This document shows positions 54,917 to 63,799 of a DNA stretch of 64,000 nt, one piece after another. Source of the DNA: Gramella sp. MT6 (GTDB lineage Bacteria > Bacteroidota > Bacteroidia > Flavobacteriales > Flavobacteriaceae). Below the pieces are notes generated by a model, which ran no database searches, was not told the origin of the DNA, and saw only the letters and a program-made list of their open reading frames with translations. The position numbers were made by a program, and so were the translations under genes. Every line of letters begins with the position of its first letter. Within the stretch, counting starts at the first letter, position 1. The stretch covers positions 806,001 to 870,000 of the forward strand of contig NZ_CP048410.1 of the NCBI RefSeq assembly GCF_019357415.1. Reading direction: 5' to 3'.

Positions 54917-56608
54917 ATGCGATTTCTAAAAATTATAGCTTTCACGCTTATTGCCTCCCTATTATCTTGCTCAGGAGAAGACCCAGACCCAACACCTCCA
55001 TCTGAAAAACCAAAGGAATTTCAGCTCAGCACCAAGATCATCGGAGTTTGGGAGGTTGATAATACAACTAGCAATTCTCAAGAAGCGAATATTAAACAGG
55101 AAGCAGGAACACCCTGTTATATTTTCTCATTTATTTTTAATGCTGATGGAACTTTTATTATCCATTACCGTTACGGCACCCTCGAAGGTGAATATGATGT
55201 TATAGATGAAACAAGCATCAGCCTTAATAGTAATGGCAAGATTAGCGAAATAAACTTCAGTGACGATGCGATTTATTTTTCAGCAGAACTTAACGGTATT
55301 TGCAGCACGTCATTTCAGTGTAACAAGGTAACCTATAATTCCGCGGGGAATTGTTTCTCTTTTCTAAAATGTAATGACGAGAAGGTCTGGAAAATGGAAG
55401 AGAATGGCCAGATGATTTTTCTAAAATTTCTTAATTATTCCCAGGGAACCTGGATGAGGAAGTTCAGGATTGAAAATGGGAGAAATTGTTTTACAGTACA
55501 AAACAACCAGCTGGATGATGCTACTCTTATCATGACCCGAAATAGTGGAAACTCTCTCATCTATATACGTGAAACTGAAACTGGCAATGAGATCTATAAC
55601 TTTATGGTCAATACAAATGGTTATCTCGAATTGAAGATAGAAACAGCTTCTGAAGACACTATCGAGATCTATAAACCGACAGACCAGGCTGAACTGGATA
55701 CTTACCTTTCTTATTCTGAATGTGGGGCTAAAACCTATATCCCTGATGATATTTTTGAACAAAAACTTATTGATAGTGGTCTTGATAACGTGATGGACGA
55801 TTATGTTCTTACCGAGAACATTTTGGATATAACAGGAGTAGCTTTCTATAATTGGGAGATAAGGGATCTTACTGGAATACAGGATTTTATCGCTCTGAAA
55901 GATCTCTATGTGCAACCCGCAGAATTATTTGAAATAGACCTTACCAAAAATGTAAATCTGGAAAGATTATTTTTGAGTTCACAAGAAATGACCGAGCTGG
56001 ATATATCCAAAAATACCAATCTCGAAAGCTTTTATTTTGAATTTGGCCAGATAGAAAGTATAGATTTTTCTAAGAATCCCAATTTAAAATTTATAGAAAT
56101 TCATGGTACCACCATTTCCTCATTAGATATTTCTGTAAATAAAAAACTGGAAATGCTTACTGTTGAAGGAGGCAATCTCACTAGTGTAACTACGGGTACC
56201 AATGAATCACTTTGGCATATAAACCTAAGTTTTCTGAAAATTTCAGAATTTGACCCTTCCCTGTTTCCAAATTTAAAAGAGCTGTTGCTGGGAGATAATC
56301 AATTAGGTGAAATTGACCTCACCTCTTCGAAATTTCTGGAATCATTGGAACTTAGCAAGAATCTATTTACGCAAATAGATCTTTCTGGTAATCCTGAATT
56401 AAAGGAATTTACGATTGCTCAAAATGACCTTAACAGCCTTGATCTTTCGAATAATCCCGATTTATATAGGTTCTATGCTCCAGATAATCCAAACCTGGAG
56501 TGTATTCAGGTAACCCAGGGTCATTTAGATAGGATCAATAATAATAATTCTTATTTAAATTGGGTAAAGGATGAAGGAACTACTTTTTCACTCGATTGTG
56601 GATATTGA
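54917..56608 (+). CDS. Leucine-rich-repeat lipoprotein
   Basis: A 563-residue surface lipoprotein. Lipobox LLSC (Cys 19) is followed by SGEDPDPTPPSE. Residues 35-140 are a lipocalin-like beta region with several Cys residues (TPCYIFSFIFNADGTFII; GICSTSFQCNK). From residue 275 on there is a 'D-FE--LI--GLD' entry segment, then about ten leucine-rich repeats of the LTKNVNLERLFLS / LSGNPELKEFTIAQNDL type, as in Bacteroidota adhesins and internalin-like proteins. Probable role in binding proteins or surfaces. Starts 162 bases from tRNA-Leu. Confidence 0.85.
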   Translation: MRFLKIIAFTLIASLLSCSGEDPDPTPPSEKPKEFQLSTKIIGVWEVDNTTSNSQEANIKQEAGTPCYIFSFIFNADGTFIIHYRYGTLEGEYDVIDETSISLNSNGKISEINFSDDAIYFSAELNGICSTSFQCNKVTYNSAGNCFSFLKCNDEKVWKMEENGQMIFLKFLNYSQGTWMRKFRIENGRNCFTVQNNQLDDATLIMTRNSGNSLIYIRETETGNEIYNFMVNTNGYLELKIETASEDTIEIYKPTDQAELDTYLSYSECGAKTYIPDDIFEQKLIDSGLDNVMDDYVLTENILDITGVAFYNWEIRDLTGIQDFIALKDLYVQPAELFEIDLTKNVNLERLFLSSQEMTELDISKNTNLESFYFEFGQIESIDFSKNPNLKFIEIHGTTISSLDISVNKKLEMLTVEGGNLTSVTTGTNESLWHINLSFLKISEFDPSLFPNLKELLLGDNQLGEIDLTSSKFLESLELSKNLFTQIDLSGNPELKEFTIAQNDLNSLDLSNNPDLYRFYAPDNPNLECIQVTQGHLDRINNNNSYLNWVKDEGTTFSLDCGY

Positions 56609-56614
56609 GCATTA

Positions 56615-56953
56615 TCAATCTCTGAAAGTCAAAACCTTTGCTTTTTCCAGCATTTTTTTTGCCGATCTCCAGTCGGGTAATTCCTTAGTTTCAAAGGTAA
56701 GGGTCCTTATCTCCCGGGCGATTTTCCGGCTACTTTTCATGGCTTCGAGGTGCGCACCGCTTCTCGCAAAATCATTAAGTTCTTTTTCCCCGGGCCACAA
56801 GGTCATGGTATAATGTTTCATCCAGAACCCCGTTTTTTTAAATTCCAGATTATTAGAATTCTGAAGTTGCTTTGTTACCTTCCAGGCATATATGGAAAGT
56901 GGAAAGAACTTAAAAGGCCCTTTTAATTCTATGGAGGTGATCGTTGCTTTCAT
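56615..56953 (-). CDS. Small DUF3291/ABM-like protein
   Basis: A 112-residue soluble protein with the alpha/beta ferredoxin-like pattern of antibiotic-biosynthesis-monooxygenase-type proteins: AWKVTKQLQNSN near residue 24, FWMKHYTMTLWPGEKELNDFARSGAHLEAMKSSRKIA in the middle. The phrase 'W...E.L..F...G.H..A' is characteristic of DUF3291-like small monooxygenase-fold proteins. Function unknown. It converges with the LRR gene, 6 bases apart. Confidence 0.6.
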   Translation of the reverse strand: MKATITSIELKGPFKFFPLSIYAWKVTKQLQNSNNLEFKKTGFWMKHYTMTLWPGEKELNDFARSGAHLEAMKSSRKIAREIRTLTFETKELPDWRSAKKMLEKAKVLTFRD

Positions 56954-56991
56954 CTTCCCCTATTTTAGGCTGAATAAAGTTAAATAATTCT

Positions 56992-57768
56992 CTAGTTACT
57001 TTCTTCAATTTCCTTCTCAATGAGCTCCATCATATCGTCTATTTCTTCCAGCAATGGTTCATAATGTGATTTTTCGGTGCTAATTCCTGTAAGTATGTAG
57101 ATAAGCAGGTTATTCTCGAACTCTTGAGATTCCAAAACTTCGAGATTACTCTTTAAATCTGTCGAGCTTCCCAGCCCCATGAATTCCTGAGCAATGCCGG
57201 TATCGTCCAGGATGGTCCTAATATCCCTTTCTTCGTTCCTGAAAATATCCAGCATGATCTCCCGCTGCTCTCTTAGATTAGCTTCCTGCCTGTGTACACT
57301 TTGAATGATAGATTCCCAGGAGGTAAGTTTTTTTCGAAGTTCTGTATTAGAAATATCCTTCAGGCTTCCCGAATTAATCATTTCATTGAGCAATGAGTTA
57401 TTAGGATTATAATCTATCTCATAAGAAAAGGAATTGAAAAGAAGCTCAGAAAGTAATTTTTCATCTGAAAGTTTTTCCGGATGATCAATAAAGTCTACGA
57501 TCTTTTTTCCTCCTTCATAATTTAACCGGTTTACTTCTATAAGATTTTCCAGCTTGATCCTGCTTTGCCGGAATTCCTCTTGTAATCCTGCCAGATAGAA
57601 CTGCTCTCTTTCTTCAATAATCTTTCTCTGATTCCAGTTATTAATCCCCAAAGCGATCAGGATCCCTATTACGATCAGGATCACCTCACCAACTGCGTAA
57701 AGAAGATATTTACTGAATTTGTTGCGTTGTAGTAACCACCTTCGGGTCTTTCTAAAGAAACTGATCAT
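56992..57768 (-). CDS. DUF6090-family membrane protein
   Basis: A 258-residue protein with one transmembrane helix at residues 22-45, inside the family's hallmark YAVGEVILIVIGILIALGINNWNQRK. A long helical extracytoplasmic part follows (EREQFYLAGLQEEFRQSRIKLENLIEVN). Such proteins are abundant in Flavobacteriia and their function is unknown. The ATG at 57768 (MISFFRK) is preferred to a GTG six bases up. It follows the MDR gene closely. Confidence 0.85.
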   Translation of the reverse strand: MISFFRKTRRWLLQRNKFSKYLLYAVGEVILIVIGILIALGINNWNQRKIIEEREQFYLAGLQEEFRQSRIKLENLIEVNRLNYEGGKKIVDFIDHPEKLSDEKLLSELLFNSFSYEIDYNPNNSLLNEMINSGSLKDISNTELRKKLTSWESIIQSVHRQEANLREQREIMLDIFRNEERDIRTILDDTGIAQEFMGLGSSTDLKSNLEVLESQEFENNLLIYILTGISTEKSHYEPLLEEIDDMMELIEKEIEESN

Positions 57769-57778
57769 TCCCACTCTA

Positions 57779-58753
57779 TTAATCTGGAGTCTTTATAATA
57801 TTGAGTATAATATTGCCGATCTTTTCTCCACTCATAACATAATTAAATGCATTTTTCACCTGTTCTATGGAATAATTGCGATCAATAAGTGGTCTATAAT
57901 TCCTGCTCTCCAGTAGTTCAGAAATGATCCTTAAACTTTCCGGGGTATTCTGAGGAAGAGGAAATCTTACTTTTTTACCTTCTGAAAAAGTGGTGCTTAT
58001 GGCTAAAAATGGATTCTGGGAATAGGGGCCTAATTCTGAAGAAATATAGATCCCATCATTTACCAGCAATCTTTTACAATTTCCGAAAGTACTTTTACCA
58101 ACCGAATCAAAAACATAATCGAACTTTTCATCATCCTGGGTAAAATCCTGAGTTTTATAATCTATCACCCGCTCTGCTCCCAGTGCGTTCAGTTTTTCAA
58201 GGTGATCTGCAGGTCCCGTAGCCACTACTTTCAACCCATTATATTTAAGTAATTGAATCAATGCCGAACCAATTGCACCTGTACCACCATTGACCATGGC
58301 TTTCTCGCCTGACCGTATTTTCACCTTATTTATGAAATTGATCGCGTAATGCGCACCTTCAGCTGAAGCCACTGCATCCTGAAAAGAAATGTCGTTAGGA
58401 ATATGCCTAACCGCCTTTTTAACCGATACTTTCATAAATTCAGCCATAGAAGAAAGACCATTATCATCGAATCCAAAAACCCGGTCGCCGGGTTTAAAAT
58501 TGTTCACCTCTTTACCCACTGCAACTACTTCCCCGGCAAAGTCGGTTCCCGGAACAGTCTTCATAGGCCCGGTAATTCCTGTAAAAAGTCTTACAACATA
58601 AGGTTTACCGGTAAGATTAGAACAATCTGTCCGGTTAACTGTGGTGCAATGTACCTTGACCAGTATCTCTTCGTCACCTACTGAAGGTTTATCGATCTCC
58701 TTAATACTTAAAACCTCCGGTGACCCGTAATGGGAACGCGTTACTGCTTTCAT
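57779..58753 (-). CDS. MDR-family NAD(P)-dependent oxidoreductase
   Basis: A 324-residue medium-chain dehydrogenase/reductase without the zinc-binding Cys set. Signatures are HCTTVNRTDCSNLTG near residue 36, PGTDFAGEVVAVGKEV, VNGGTGAIGSALIQLLKYNG (Rossmann loop) and DYVFDSVGKSTF. Probably reduces quinones or enones with NADPH. It runs together with the DUF6090 gene (10 bases apart). Substrate unknown. Confidence 0.88.
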   Translation of the reverse strand: MKAVTRSHYGSPEVLSIKEIDKPSVGDEEILVKVHCTTVNRTDCSNLTGKPYVVRLFTGITGPMKTVPGTDFAGEVVAVGKEVNNFKPGDRVFGFDDNGLSSMAEFMKVSVKKAVRHIPNDISFQDAVASAEGAHYAINFINKVKIRSGEKAMVNGGTGAIGSALIQLLKYNGLKVVATGPADHLEKLNALGAERVIDYKTQDFTQDDEKFDYVFDSVGKSTFGNCKRLLVNDGIYISSELGPYSQNPFLAISTTFSEGKKVRFPLPQNTPESLRIISELLESRNYRPLIDRNYSIEQVKNAFNYVMSGEKIGNIILNIIKTPD

Positions 58754-59269
58754 ACCTATAAAAACGGAGTTTTTTATTACAGACCTCTCAAATTCAGAAA
58801 GATAGAACCGTTTGTAGAGTGAATTTAAATATTTTATTTGAAATCAGCCATGCCGTCAATATCTCTTTAAAATTTCACTCTGGAGGTTATAAGTCGCATT
58901 TTTATGTCAGTTTAATTCTGATTTTAGTTAAGGCTTGGAGAGATTTAGATCTTTCGCGATCTTCTCAGCATTCTTGCCTTTAGATAAACTAACCACAATC
59001 TGCTTTTCTCCCGGAATAAAGTTCAGAAAGATCCTTTTTACCCCCATCGCAGGTTTGGGTATCAAATTTCCCAAAGGAGATATCAACATTGAAATAACAT
59101 TTCCCTCCATGCATACTAATAATGGAAACCACAGATTTTAAAAAAAATACCACTAAAGAGGTATTTTCAGGCCGCATTGCCGATTATTGAAAGCTTTATC
59201 ATGTATACTCATCTTTGCTTTTCTATGAATAAGTTGTACTTTCGGGTCTTTCCTTTTTAAAAGTTTTAT
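58754..59269. other. Spacer with gene remains
   Basis: No intact gene. The right half (58928-59177) has remains of a response regulator on the minus strand; the left part shows only AT-rich sequence. Confidence 0.5.
58928..59177 (-). pseudogene. LuxR/NarL-type response-regulator fragment
   Basis: Two overlapping minus-strand frames together resemble the C-terminal part of a NarL/FixJ-type regulator. One frame reads FLKSVVSIISMHGGKCYFNVDIS, like the receiver-HTH linker. The other continues with VKRIFLNFIPGEKQIVVSLSK and GKNAEKIAKDLNLSKP, like the 'L-RE--IL-L--GK-NKEIA--L-LS' helix-turn-helix, then stops. A frameshift separates them, the receiver is missing, and the last recognition helix is cut. 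Remnant of an inactivated gene. Confidence 0.5.
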
Positions 59270-59857
59270 ATGTCTCAATTTTGGCTCTACTTCAAGCTTG
59301 GCCTGGATCATGTTCTGGACTGGCAGGCCTACGACCATGTTCTGTTTTTGATAGTACTGGTAGCTTCCTACGGTTTTAGCACCTGGAAACGTGTTTTATG
59401 GCTAGTAACCTTGTTTACCCTGGGGCATACCCTGGCTTTATTTTTATCGGTCTATGAGATCGTTAGAGTCGATTCAAACTATGTAGAATTTCTCATTCCG
59501 GTAACCATCCTGGCAACTGCTATTTTCGATATTGCCACCGCAGGAAAAAAGGTTAGAAACACCAATTACAGTGTTTTATATTTTACTACTATATTCTTCG
59601 GCCTTATTCACGGCCTTGGCTTTTCATCTTATTTCAAGATGATCGCCGCAGGCTCTGATAGCAAGTTTTTACCACTTATAGAATTTGCTCTTGGGATCGA
59701 GGCCGCACAGGTAATTGTAGTTCTGGCGGTAATGATTATTGGATTTTTATTACAGAATGTCCTTAATGTATCCAAAAGAGACTGGATAATTGTTACCGCG
59801 TCTATCGTTATCGGGATCATACTTCCTATTTTGGTCGATAGCTACCTGGCACTTTAG
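59270..59857 (+). CDS. HupE/UreJ-family membrane protein
   Basis: A 195-residue protein with about six transmembrane helices. The family core is LGLDHVLDWQAYDHVLFLIVL (with D-DH), then TLFTLGHTLALFLSVYEIV and FGLIHGLGFSSYFKMI, where the His and Asp residues may bind nickel or another metal. HupE/UreJ proteins take up Ni or act as hydrogenase/urease accessories; no such enzyme is encoded here, so a general metal or small-molecule role is likely. It has no signal peptide beyond its first helix. Confidence 0.88.
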   Translation: MSQFWLYFKLGLDHVLDWQAYDHVLFLIVLVASYGFSTWKRVLWLVTLFTLGHTLALFLSVYEIVRVDSNYVEFLIPVTILATAIFDIATAGKKVRNTNYSVLYFTTIFFGLIHGLGFSSYFKMIAAGSDSKFLPLIEFALGIEAAQVIVVLAVMIIGFLLQNVLNVSKRDWIIVTASIVIGIILPILVDSYLAL

Positions 59858-59948
59858 ATATTATATTTTTCAAAAGATTTTTTACCAATAATCCTTTAAT
59901 TTGCAGTCTATTATTTATTATTAGACCTATTAGTCTTTGCCTATTTCC

Positions 59949-60380
59949 ATGAATAAGAAAAAACAACACAAATTCGATAAAGCATATTTGAGAATTGCCC
60001 GAGAATGGAGTAAATTATCTCATTGTAATAGAAAACAGGTTGGCGCGTTAATTGTAAAGGATAGAATGATCATTTCTGATGGTTATAATGGTACGCCTAC
60101 CGGATTTGAAAATTTTTGCGAAGATGAGGAAGGTTATACCAAGTGGTTTGTTTTACACGCTGAGGCCAATGCGATCCTGAAAGTCGCCGGTTCTACTCAA
60201 TCCTGTAAAGATGCTACTTTGTATATTACCATGTCTCCGTGTAAGGAATGTAGTAAATTGATACACCAATCTGGTATAAGCAGGCTGGTTTACCATATTG
60301 ATTATAAAGATAATTCCGGACTGGAATTTTTACGGAAAGCAGGAGTAGAACTGGAACAAATAAGTGAACTCGAAGATTGA
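59949..60380 (+). CDS. Deoxycytidylate (dCMP) deaminase
   Basis: A 143-residue zinc enzyme that makes dUMP from dCMP for thymidylate synthesis. The family motifs are CNRKQVGALIVKD, GYNGTPTGFENF, HAEANAIL (zinc His with proton-shuttle Glu) and MSPCKECSKLI (zinc Cys pair). The ATG at 59949 (MNKKKQ) is used; a TTG at 59937 is in frame. It overlaps the protease gene by four bases. Confidence 0.94.
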   Translation: MNKKKQHKFDKAYLRIAREWSKLSHCNRKQVGALIVKDRMIISDGYNGTPTGFENFCEDEEGYTKWFVLHAEANAILKVAGSTQSCKDATLYITMSPCKECSKLIHQSGISRLVYHIDYKDNSGLEFLRKAGVELEQISELED

Positions 60381-61969
60381 AAGGAAAAAATAAAATATAT
60401 ACACCGCTGTTATTGAGCATTGCCTGCGCCATAGGCCTTATCCTTGGTGCACGACTGAATTTTGACCCTTCAGACGAGCTTTTTACAGCCAATCCTAAAA
60501 AACAAAAATTAAACCGGCTTATAGATTATATAGACTATGAGTATGTAGATGATGTGAATACAGATAGCATCGTCGACGTAACGGTAAATAAGATCCTGGA
60601 AAATCTTGATCCACATTCAGTATACATCCCAAAAGAGGAATATGCCCGGGTCACCGAAAACATGAAAGGCGATTTTGTGGGTATAGGTGTAAGTTTCTAT
60701 AATATCCAGGATACCATTGTAGTTATAAAAGCCCTTGAAGGTGGGCCCAGCGAAAAAATTGGTATACGTGGCGGGGACAGGATCTTATATGCTAACGGAA
60801 AGAAACTTTTCAATCTGGATATTAGTGAAGATTCTATTACCACTCAGTTAAAAGGCAAGGAAAACACACGGGTAACGATCAAGGTACTTCGCAAGGGTAT
60901 CAAAGACCTGCTTACCTTTAAGATCAAAAGAGGCAAAGTACCATTGAAAAGTGTGGATGCTTCTTATATGCTGACCGATAAACTAGGATATATAAAAATA
61001 GATCGCTTTTCTGAAACTACTTATAAGGAATTCAGCGAAGCTATTACCGAACTAAAAGCTAAAGGCGCCAGGGAATTGGCTCTGGACCTCAGGGATAATC
61101 CAGGAGGATACTTGTCTGAAGCCATCAATATTGCCGACGAATTTATCAAGGATGATAAACTTATTCTTTTCACTAAGAATAAAAGCGGAGCCATCGAAGA
61201 AACTTATGCCCAGAGAGAAGGCAGCTTTGAAGATGGAAAGGTCTATGTACTTATCAATGAAAATTCTGCTTCTGCCAGTGAGGTGGTGGCCGGAGCTCTA
61301 CAGGATAATGACGTAGGAACTATCATTGGCCGTCGTTCTTACGGTAAAGGACTTGTACAGCGCGAAATGGAACTTGGTGATGGTAGCGCGGTGCGACTTA
61401 CTATCGCCAGGTATTACACTCCAACCGGAAGGTCTATTCAAAAACCTTATGATAATGGCAACGAATCCTACTTTAATGATTACATGCGCCGCTATAAAAA
61501 TGGCGAGCTGAATAGCGAGGATAGTATTGAAGTGAACGATTCCCTAAGGTATGTTACGCCAGGAGGAAAAGTAGTTTATGGTGGAGGGGGAATAATTCCC
61601 GACATTTTTGTTCCCAAGGATACAGATTCTGAAAAAGAAAAACTCACTTTTTTACTACGCAGTGGTTATATGAGCAGATTTGTATTTTCCATTCTTGAAG
61701 AAAACAGGGAATATTACAATTCTATCACTAAAGAAGAGTTCAGAAATGAGATCGAAATTACGGACAAAATGATCAGTGATTTTGACAGATATTTACGACA
61801 GTTAAATATTGGTCTTAAAGCGACCAGCGATTCACACAAACCTCTTTTAAAGAAGTATTTAAAAGCTGAAATTGCCCAGCAACTTTTCGGAAATAATGTA
61901 TTTGAACGGTATTTAAATGAAGATGACCGATTAATTGAAAAAGTAATTCAGTTGTCCGATGAAAAATAA
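60377..61969 (+). CDS. S41-family C-terminal processing protease (CtpA-like)
   Basis: A 530-residue periplasmic serine protease. An N-terminal hydrophobic segment (LLLSIACAIGLILGA) acts as anchor or signal. A PDZ domain covers about residues 95-180 (GDFVGIGVSFYNIQDTIVVIKAL, GIRGGDRILYANGK). The protease domain has LALDLRDNPGGYLSEAINIADEF and the catalytic Ser in NENSASASEVVAGALQDN, with Lys in GKGLVQ. It starts at TTG, overlapping the dCMP deaminase stop (TTGA), with no better in-frame ATG nearby. Confidence 0.93.
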   Translation: MKGKNKIYTPLLLSIACAIGLILGARLNFDPSDELFTANPKKQKLNRLIDYIDYEYVDDVNTDSIVDVTVNKILENLDPHSVYIPKEEYARVTENMKGDFVGIGVSFYNIQDTIVVIKALEGGPSEKIGIRGGDRILYANGKKLFNLDISEDSITTQLKGKENTRVTIKVLRKGIKDLLTFKIKRGKVPLKSVDASYMLTDKLGYIKIDRFSETTYKEFSEAITELKAKGARELALDLRDNPGGYLSEAINIADEFIKDDKLILFTKNKSGAIEETYAQREGSFEDGKVYVLINENSASASEVVAGALQDNDVGTIIGRRSYGKGLVQREMELGDGSAVRLTIARYYTPTGRSIQKPYDNGNESYFNDYMRRYKNGELNSEDSIEVNDSLRYVTPGGKVVYGGGGIIPDIFVPKDTDSEKEKLTFLLRSGYMSRFVFSILEENREYYNSITKEEFRNEIEITDKMISDFDRYLRQLNIGLKATSDSHKPLLKKYLKAEIAQQLFGNNVFERYLNEDDRLIEKVIQLSDEK

Positions 61970-61984
61970 TATTTTGGACAATGA

Positions 61985-62284
61985 ATGCAGAAAATATTAG
62001 AATATTTGTCTGAAATCTGGCCTTTTACACCGCTATTTTTTTTCATCATAGCAGTCTGTTTCAGACTGTTGGACAATAGCGCATACCTATTCCTTAGAAA
62101 GGAAATCCTGATCAACTCTTCTAACGTATCCAGAAGTGTATTAAAAGACCAGATCAAAGCAGCTGAGGATCCCGACTTCAGCAGACAATTAAAAAGGGCA
62201 TTACTATTCAGGAATTTGCAGCAAACTTTTTTGATTTCAGCAGTTATCAGCCTTCCGGTTTGCGTAGCTTTTTTCTACTTATAA
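61985..62284 (+). CDS. Small membrane protein, 99 residues
   Basis: Two transmembrane helices (FTPLFFFIIAVCFRLL and TFLISAVISLPVCVAFFYL) flank a polar middle segment with Lys, Asp and Arg. No family recognised. It begins 15 bases after the protease stop, so it is probably on the same transcript, and overlaps the converging oxidoreductase gene by six bases. Confidence 0.65.
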   Translation: MQKILEYLSEIWPFTPLFFFIIAVCFRLLDNSAYLFLRKEILINSSNVSRSVLKDQIKAAEDPDFSRQLKRALLFRNLQQTFLISAVISLPVCVAFFYL

Positions 62285-62887
62285 TAATTTATCATGCACC
62301 TTGGTGTGCTCTCCATTATTCCATTCGGTTAGAATATCTGTAGCCACCGCTGCTCCACTACCACTGGCAATAGCATACTGGCTCCTCCAACCTGCGAGAG
62401 TACCCGCAACATATAATCCTGGCTTCACCAGGTGATCATTATTATCCAATTGGACACGGTTCTTTGAGGTCTTTGCCTTTTTATGCGGAATAAGGTATTG
62501 CTCCAATCCCTTTATTCTGAAAGGACTGGTATAACCAACAGCAACTACGACCATTTTAGAGCTATATTCAGATTTATTAGTTACAATCCTGTATCCTCCA
62601 TCGATCTCCACCACCTCTTTTACTTTTTCTCCTGAAATTTGCTGCATTTCAGGATATAATTCAGTTAACTGATCTACTCCTTCTTTAAGCAATTCAGCAC
62701 CTTTGGTCCCTGCGGCAATTCCAAAGACATTATTCAGCAAAGCAGACTGTAAATGCGAAGATCTTTGATGCAGGATAATTCCTGCTTTCTTATTTTTAGC
62801 AAAATCCTTCTGTAAACCAGAACCAACCACAAGAGCACAGGAAAGCCCAGCGGTACCACCACCAACTATAAGCAGATCAAAATCCAT
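62279..62887 (-). CDS. Compact FAD-dependent oxidoreductase
   Basis: A 202-residue flavoprotein related to thioredoxin reductase but without the NAD(P)H domain. The FAD site is FDLLIVGGGTAGLSCALVV at the start and KPGLYVAGTLAGWRSQYAIASGSGAAVATDIL at the end. A redox-active CxxC is absent. A full TrxB has over 300 residues, so either it is a specialised FAD protein or an NADH domain has been lost. The gene seems intact and lies beside a 64-residue gene and marC. Confidence 0.85.
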   Translation of the reverse strand: MDFDLLIVGGGTAGLSCALVVGSGLQKDFAKNKKAGIILHQRSSHLQSALLNNVFGIAAGTKGAELLKEGVDQLTELYPEMQQISGEKVKEVVEIDGGYRIVTNKSEYSSKMVVVAVGYTSPFRIKGLEQYLIPHKKAKTSKNRVQLDNNDHLVKPGLYVAGTLAGWRSQYAIASGSGAAVATDILTEWNNGEHTKVHDKLL

Positions 62888-62892
62888 AGAAA

Positions 62893-63087
62893 TTATTGCT
62901 GTTTTTTAGAGATTGTTCTGGACATCAACAATATAACCATAAGTACGATTACGCAAAGACTGGCTAACATTACGATCAATGCGTTAGCGCTATCACCACC
63001 GGTAAGATCTTGAAAATCCAGTGCACTGGCACTAACTCCAATAAAAACAACTGCTAAAAATATGATGGTATAAATAAAATACTTCAT
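62893..63087 (-). CDS. Small two-helix membrane protein, 64 residues
   Basis: Two hydrophobic stretches (YFIYTIIFLAVVFIGVSASAL and ALIVMLASLCVIVLMVILLM) and a short basic tail (RTISKKQQ). No family named. The ATG overlaps the marC stop by four bases (ATGA), and the FAD oxidoreductase gene begins 5 bases downstream, so the three are probably one operon. Confidence 0.7.
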   Translation of the reverse strand: MKYFIYTIIFLAVVFIGVSASALDFQDLTGGDSANALIVMLASLCVIVLMVILLMSRTISKKQQ

Positions 63088-63665
63088 GTAAATAAATTCT
63101 GAATATTTGCTGCGAAAAGTTTTACCGCAATAGCAAGTAATATCACTCCAAAAACCTTTCTAATTACATTAATACCCTGGGATCCAAGAATCTTCTCAAT
63201 TTTCGCAGAAGATTTTAGAACGAGGTATACAAATATAATATTGATAATAATAGCAACAATGATATTTACCGTTTCATATTCAGCCTGTAGCGAAACAAGA
63301 GAAGTCATGGTTCCTGCTCCAGCTACCAAAGGAAAAGCCAAAGGGACCACAGATGCCGTTTCTGGAGCATCATCCTTATAAAGACTAATGCCCAGGATCA
63401 TTTCTAAAGCCAGGAAGAAAAGGATAAAAGAACCAGCGACAGCGAAAGAATTTACATCGATACCAATAAGGCTAAGGATCTCCTTTCCTAAAAAAAGAAA
63501 GACCACCATAATAATTCCTGCCACTATCGAAGCTTTCTCGCTTTGTATATGACCTACTTTTTTCCTAAGATCTATAATAATAGGGATACTTCCAATAATA
63601 TCAATTACCGCAAAAAGCACCATTCCCGCCGTGAATATTTGCCTGAAATCTAACACTTTAAACAT
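63084..63665 (-). CDS. MarC-family membrane protein
   Basis: A 193-residue protein with six transmembrane helices. The family features are FAVIDIIGSIPIIIDLRKK near the start, GKEILSLIGIDVNSFAVAGSFILFFLALEMILG and VPLAFPLVAGAGTMTSLVSL. MarC proteins were once linked to antibiotic resistance, but that role has been questioned; function unknown. It has a complete promoter (63691-63720). Confidence 0.92.
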   Translation of the reverse strand: MFKVLDFRQIFTAGMVLFAVIDIIGSIPIIIDLRKKVGHIQSEKASIVAGIIMVVFLFLGKEILSLIGIDVNSFAVAGSFILFFLALEMILGISLYKDDAPETASVVPLAFPLVAGAGTMTSLVSLQAEYETVNIIVAIIINIIFVYLVLKSSAKIEKILGSQGINVIRKVFGVILLAIAVKLFAANIQNLFT

Positions 63666-63690
63666 AACAACCTGTATTCAAAATTGGCGG

Positions 63691-63720
63691 CAAAAGTACT
63701 TCAACTTATCTGATTGACAA
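63691..63720 (-). promoter_or_regulatory. Bacteroidota-type promoter of marC
   Basis: On the minus strand TTG, 19 bases, then TACTTTTG, matching the TTG-N19-TAnnTTTG consensus with exact spacing, 26 bases before the marC ATG. Confidence 0.7.
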
Positions 63721-63787
63721 TCGGGTAGGCAGGTTAAATTTATGTAAATTTTCTTGGCATAATTCTTCGCCTTAAAACTTAGAAAAT

Positions 63788-63795
63788 TATCTTTG
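63788..63795 (+). promoter_or_regulatory. Candidate -7 box before the DUF3109 gene
   Basis: TATCTTTG matches TAnnTTTG and ends only 4 bases before the ATG at 63800. If it is used, transcription would begin at or within the first codons, giving a leaderless mRNA. Confidence 0.45.
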
Positions 63796-63799
63796 CCGC

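Noticed and set aside
55421..55915. Minus-strand frame of 164 codons inside the LRR gene
   Set aside because: It is opposite to a clear lipoprotein gene with leucine-rich repeats and shows no domain.
59153..59338. Minus-strand frame of 61 codons before hupE
   Set aside because: It overlaps the HupE gene start, which is well supported, and has no family signal.
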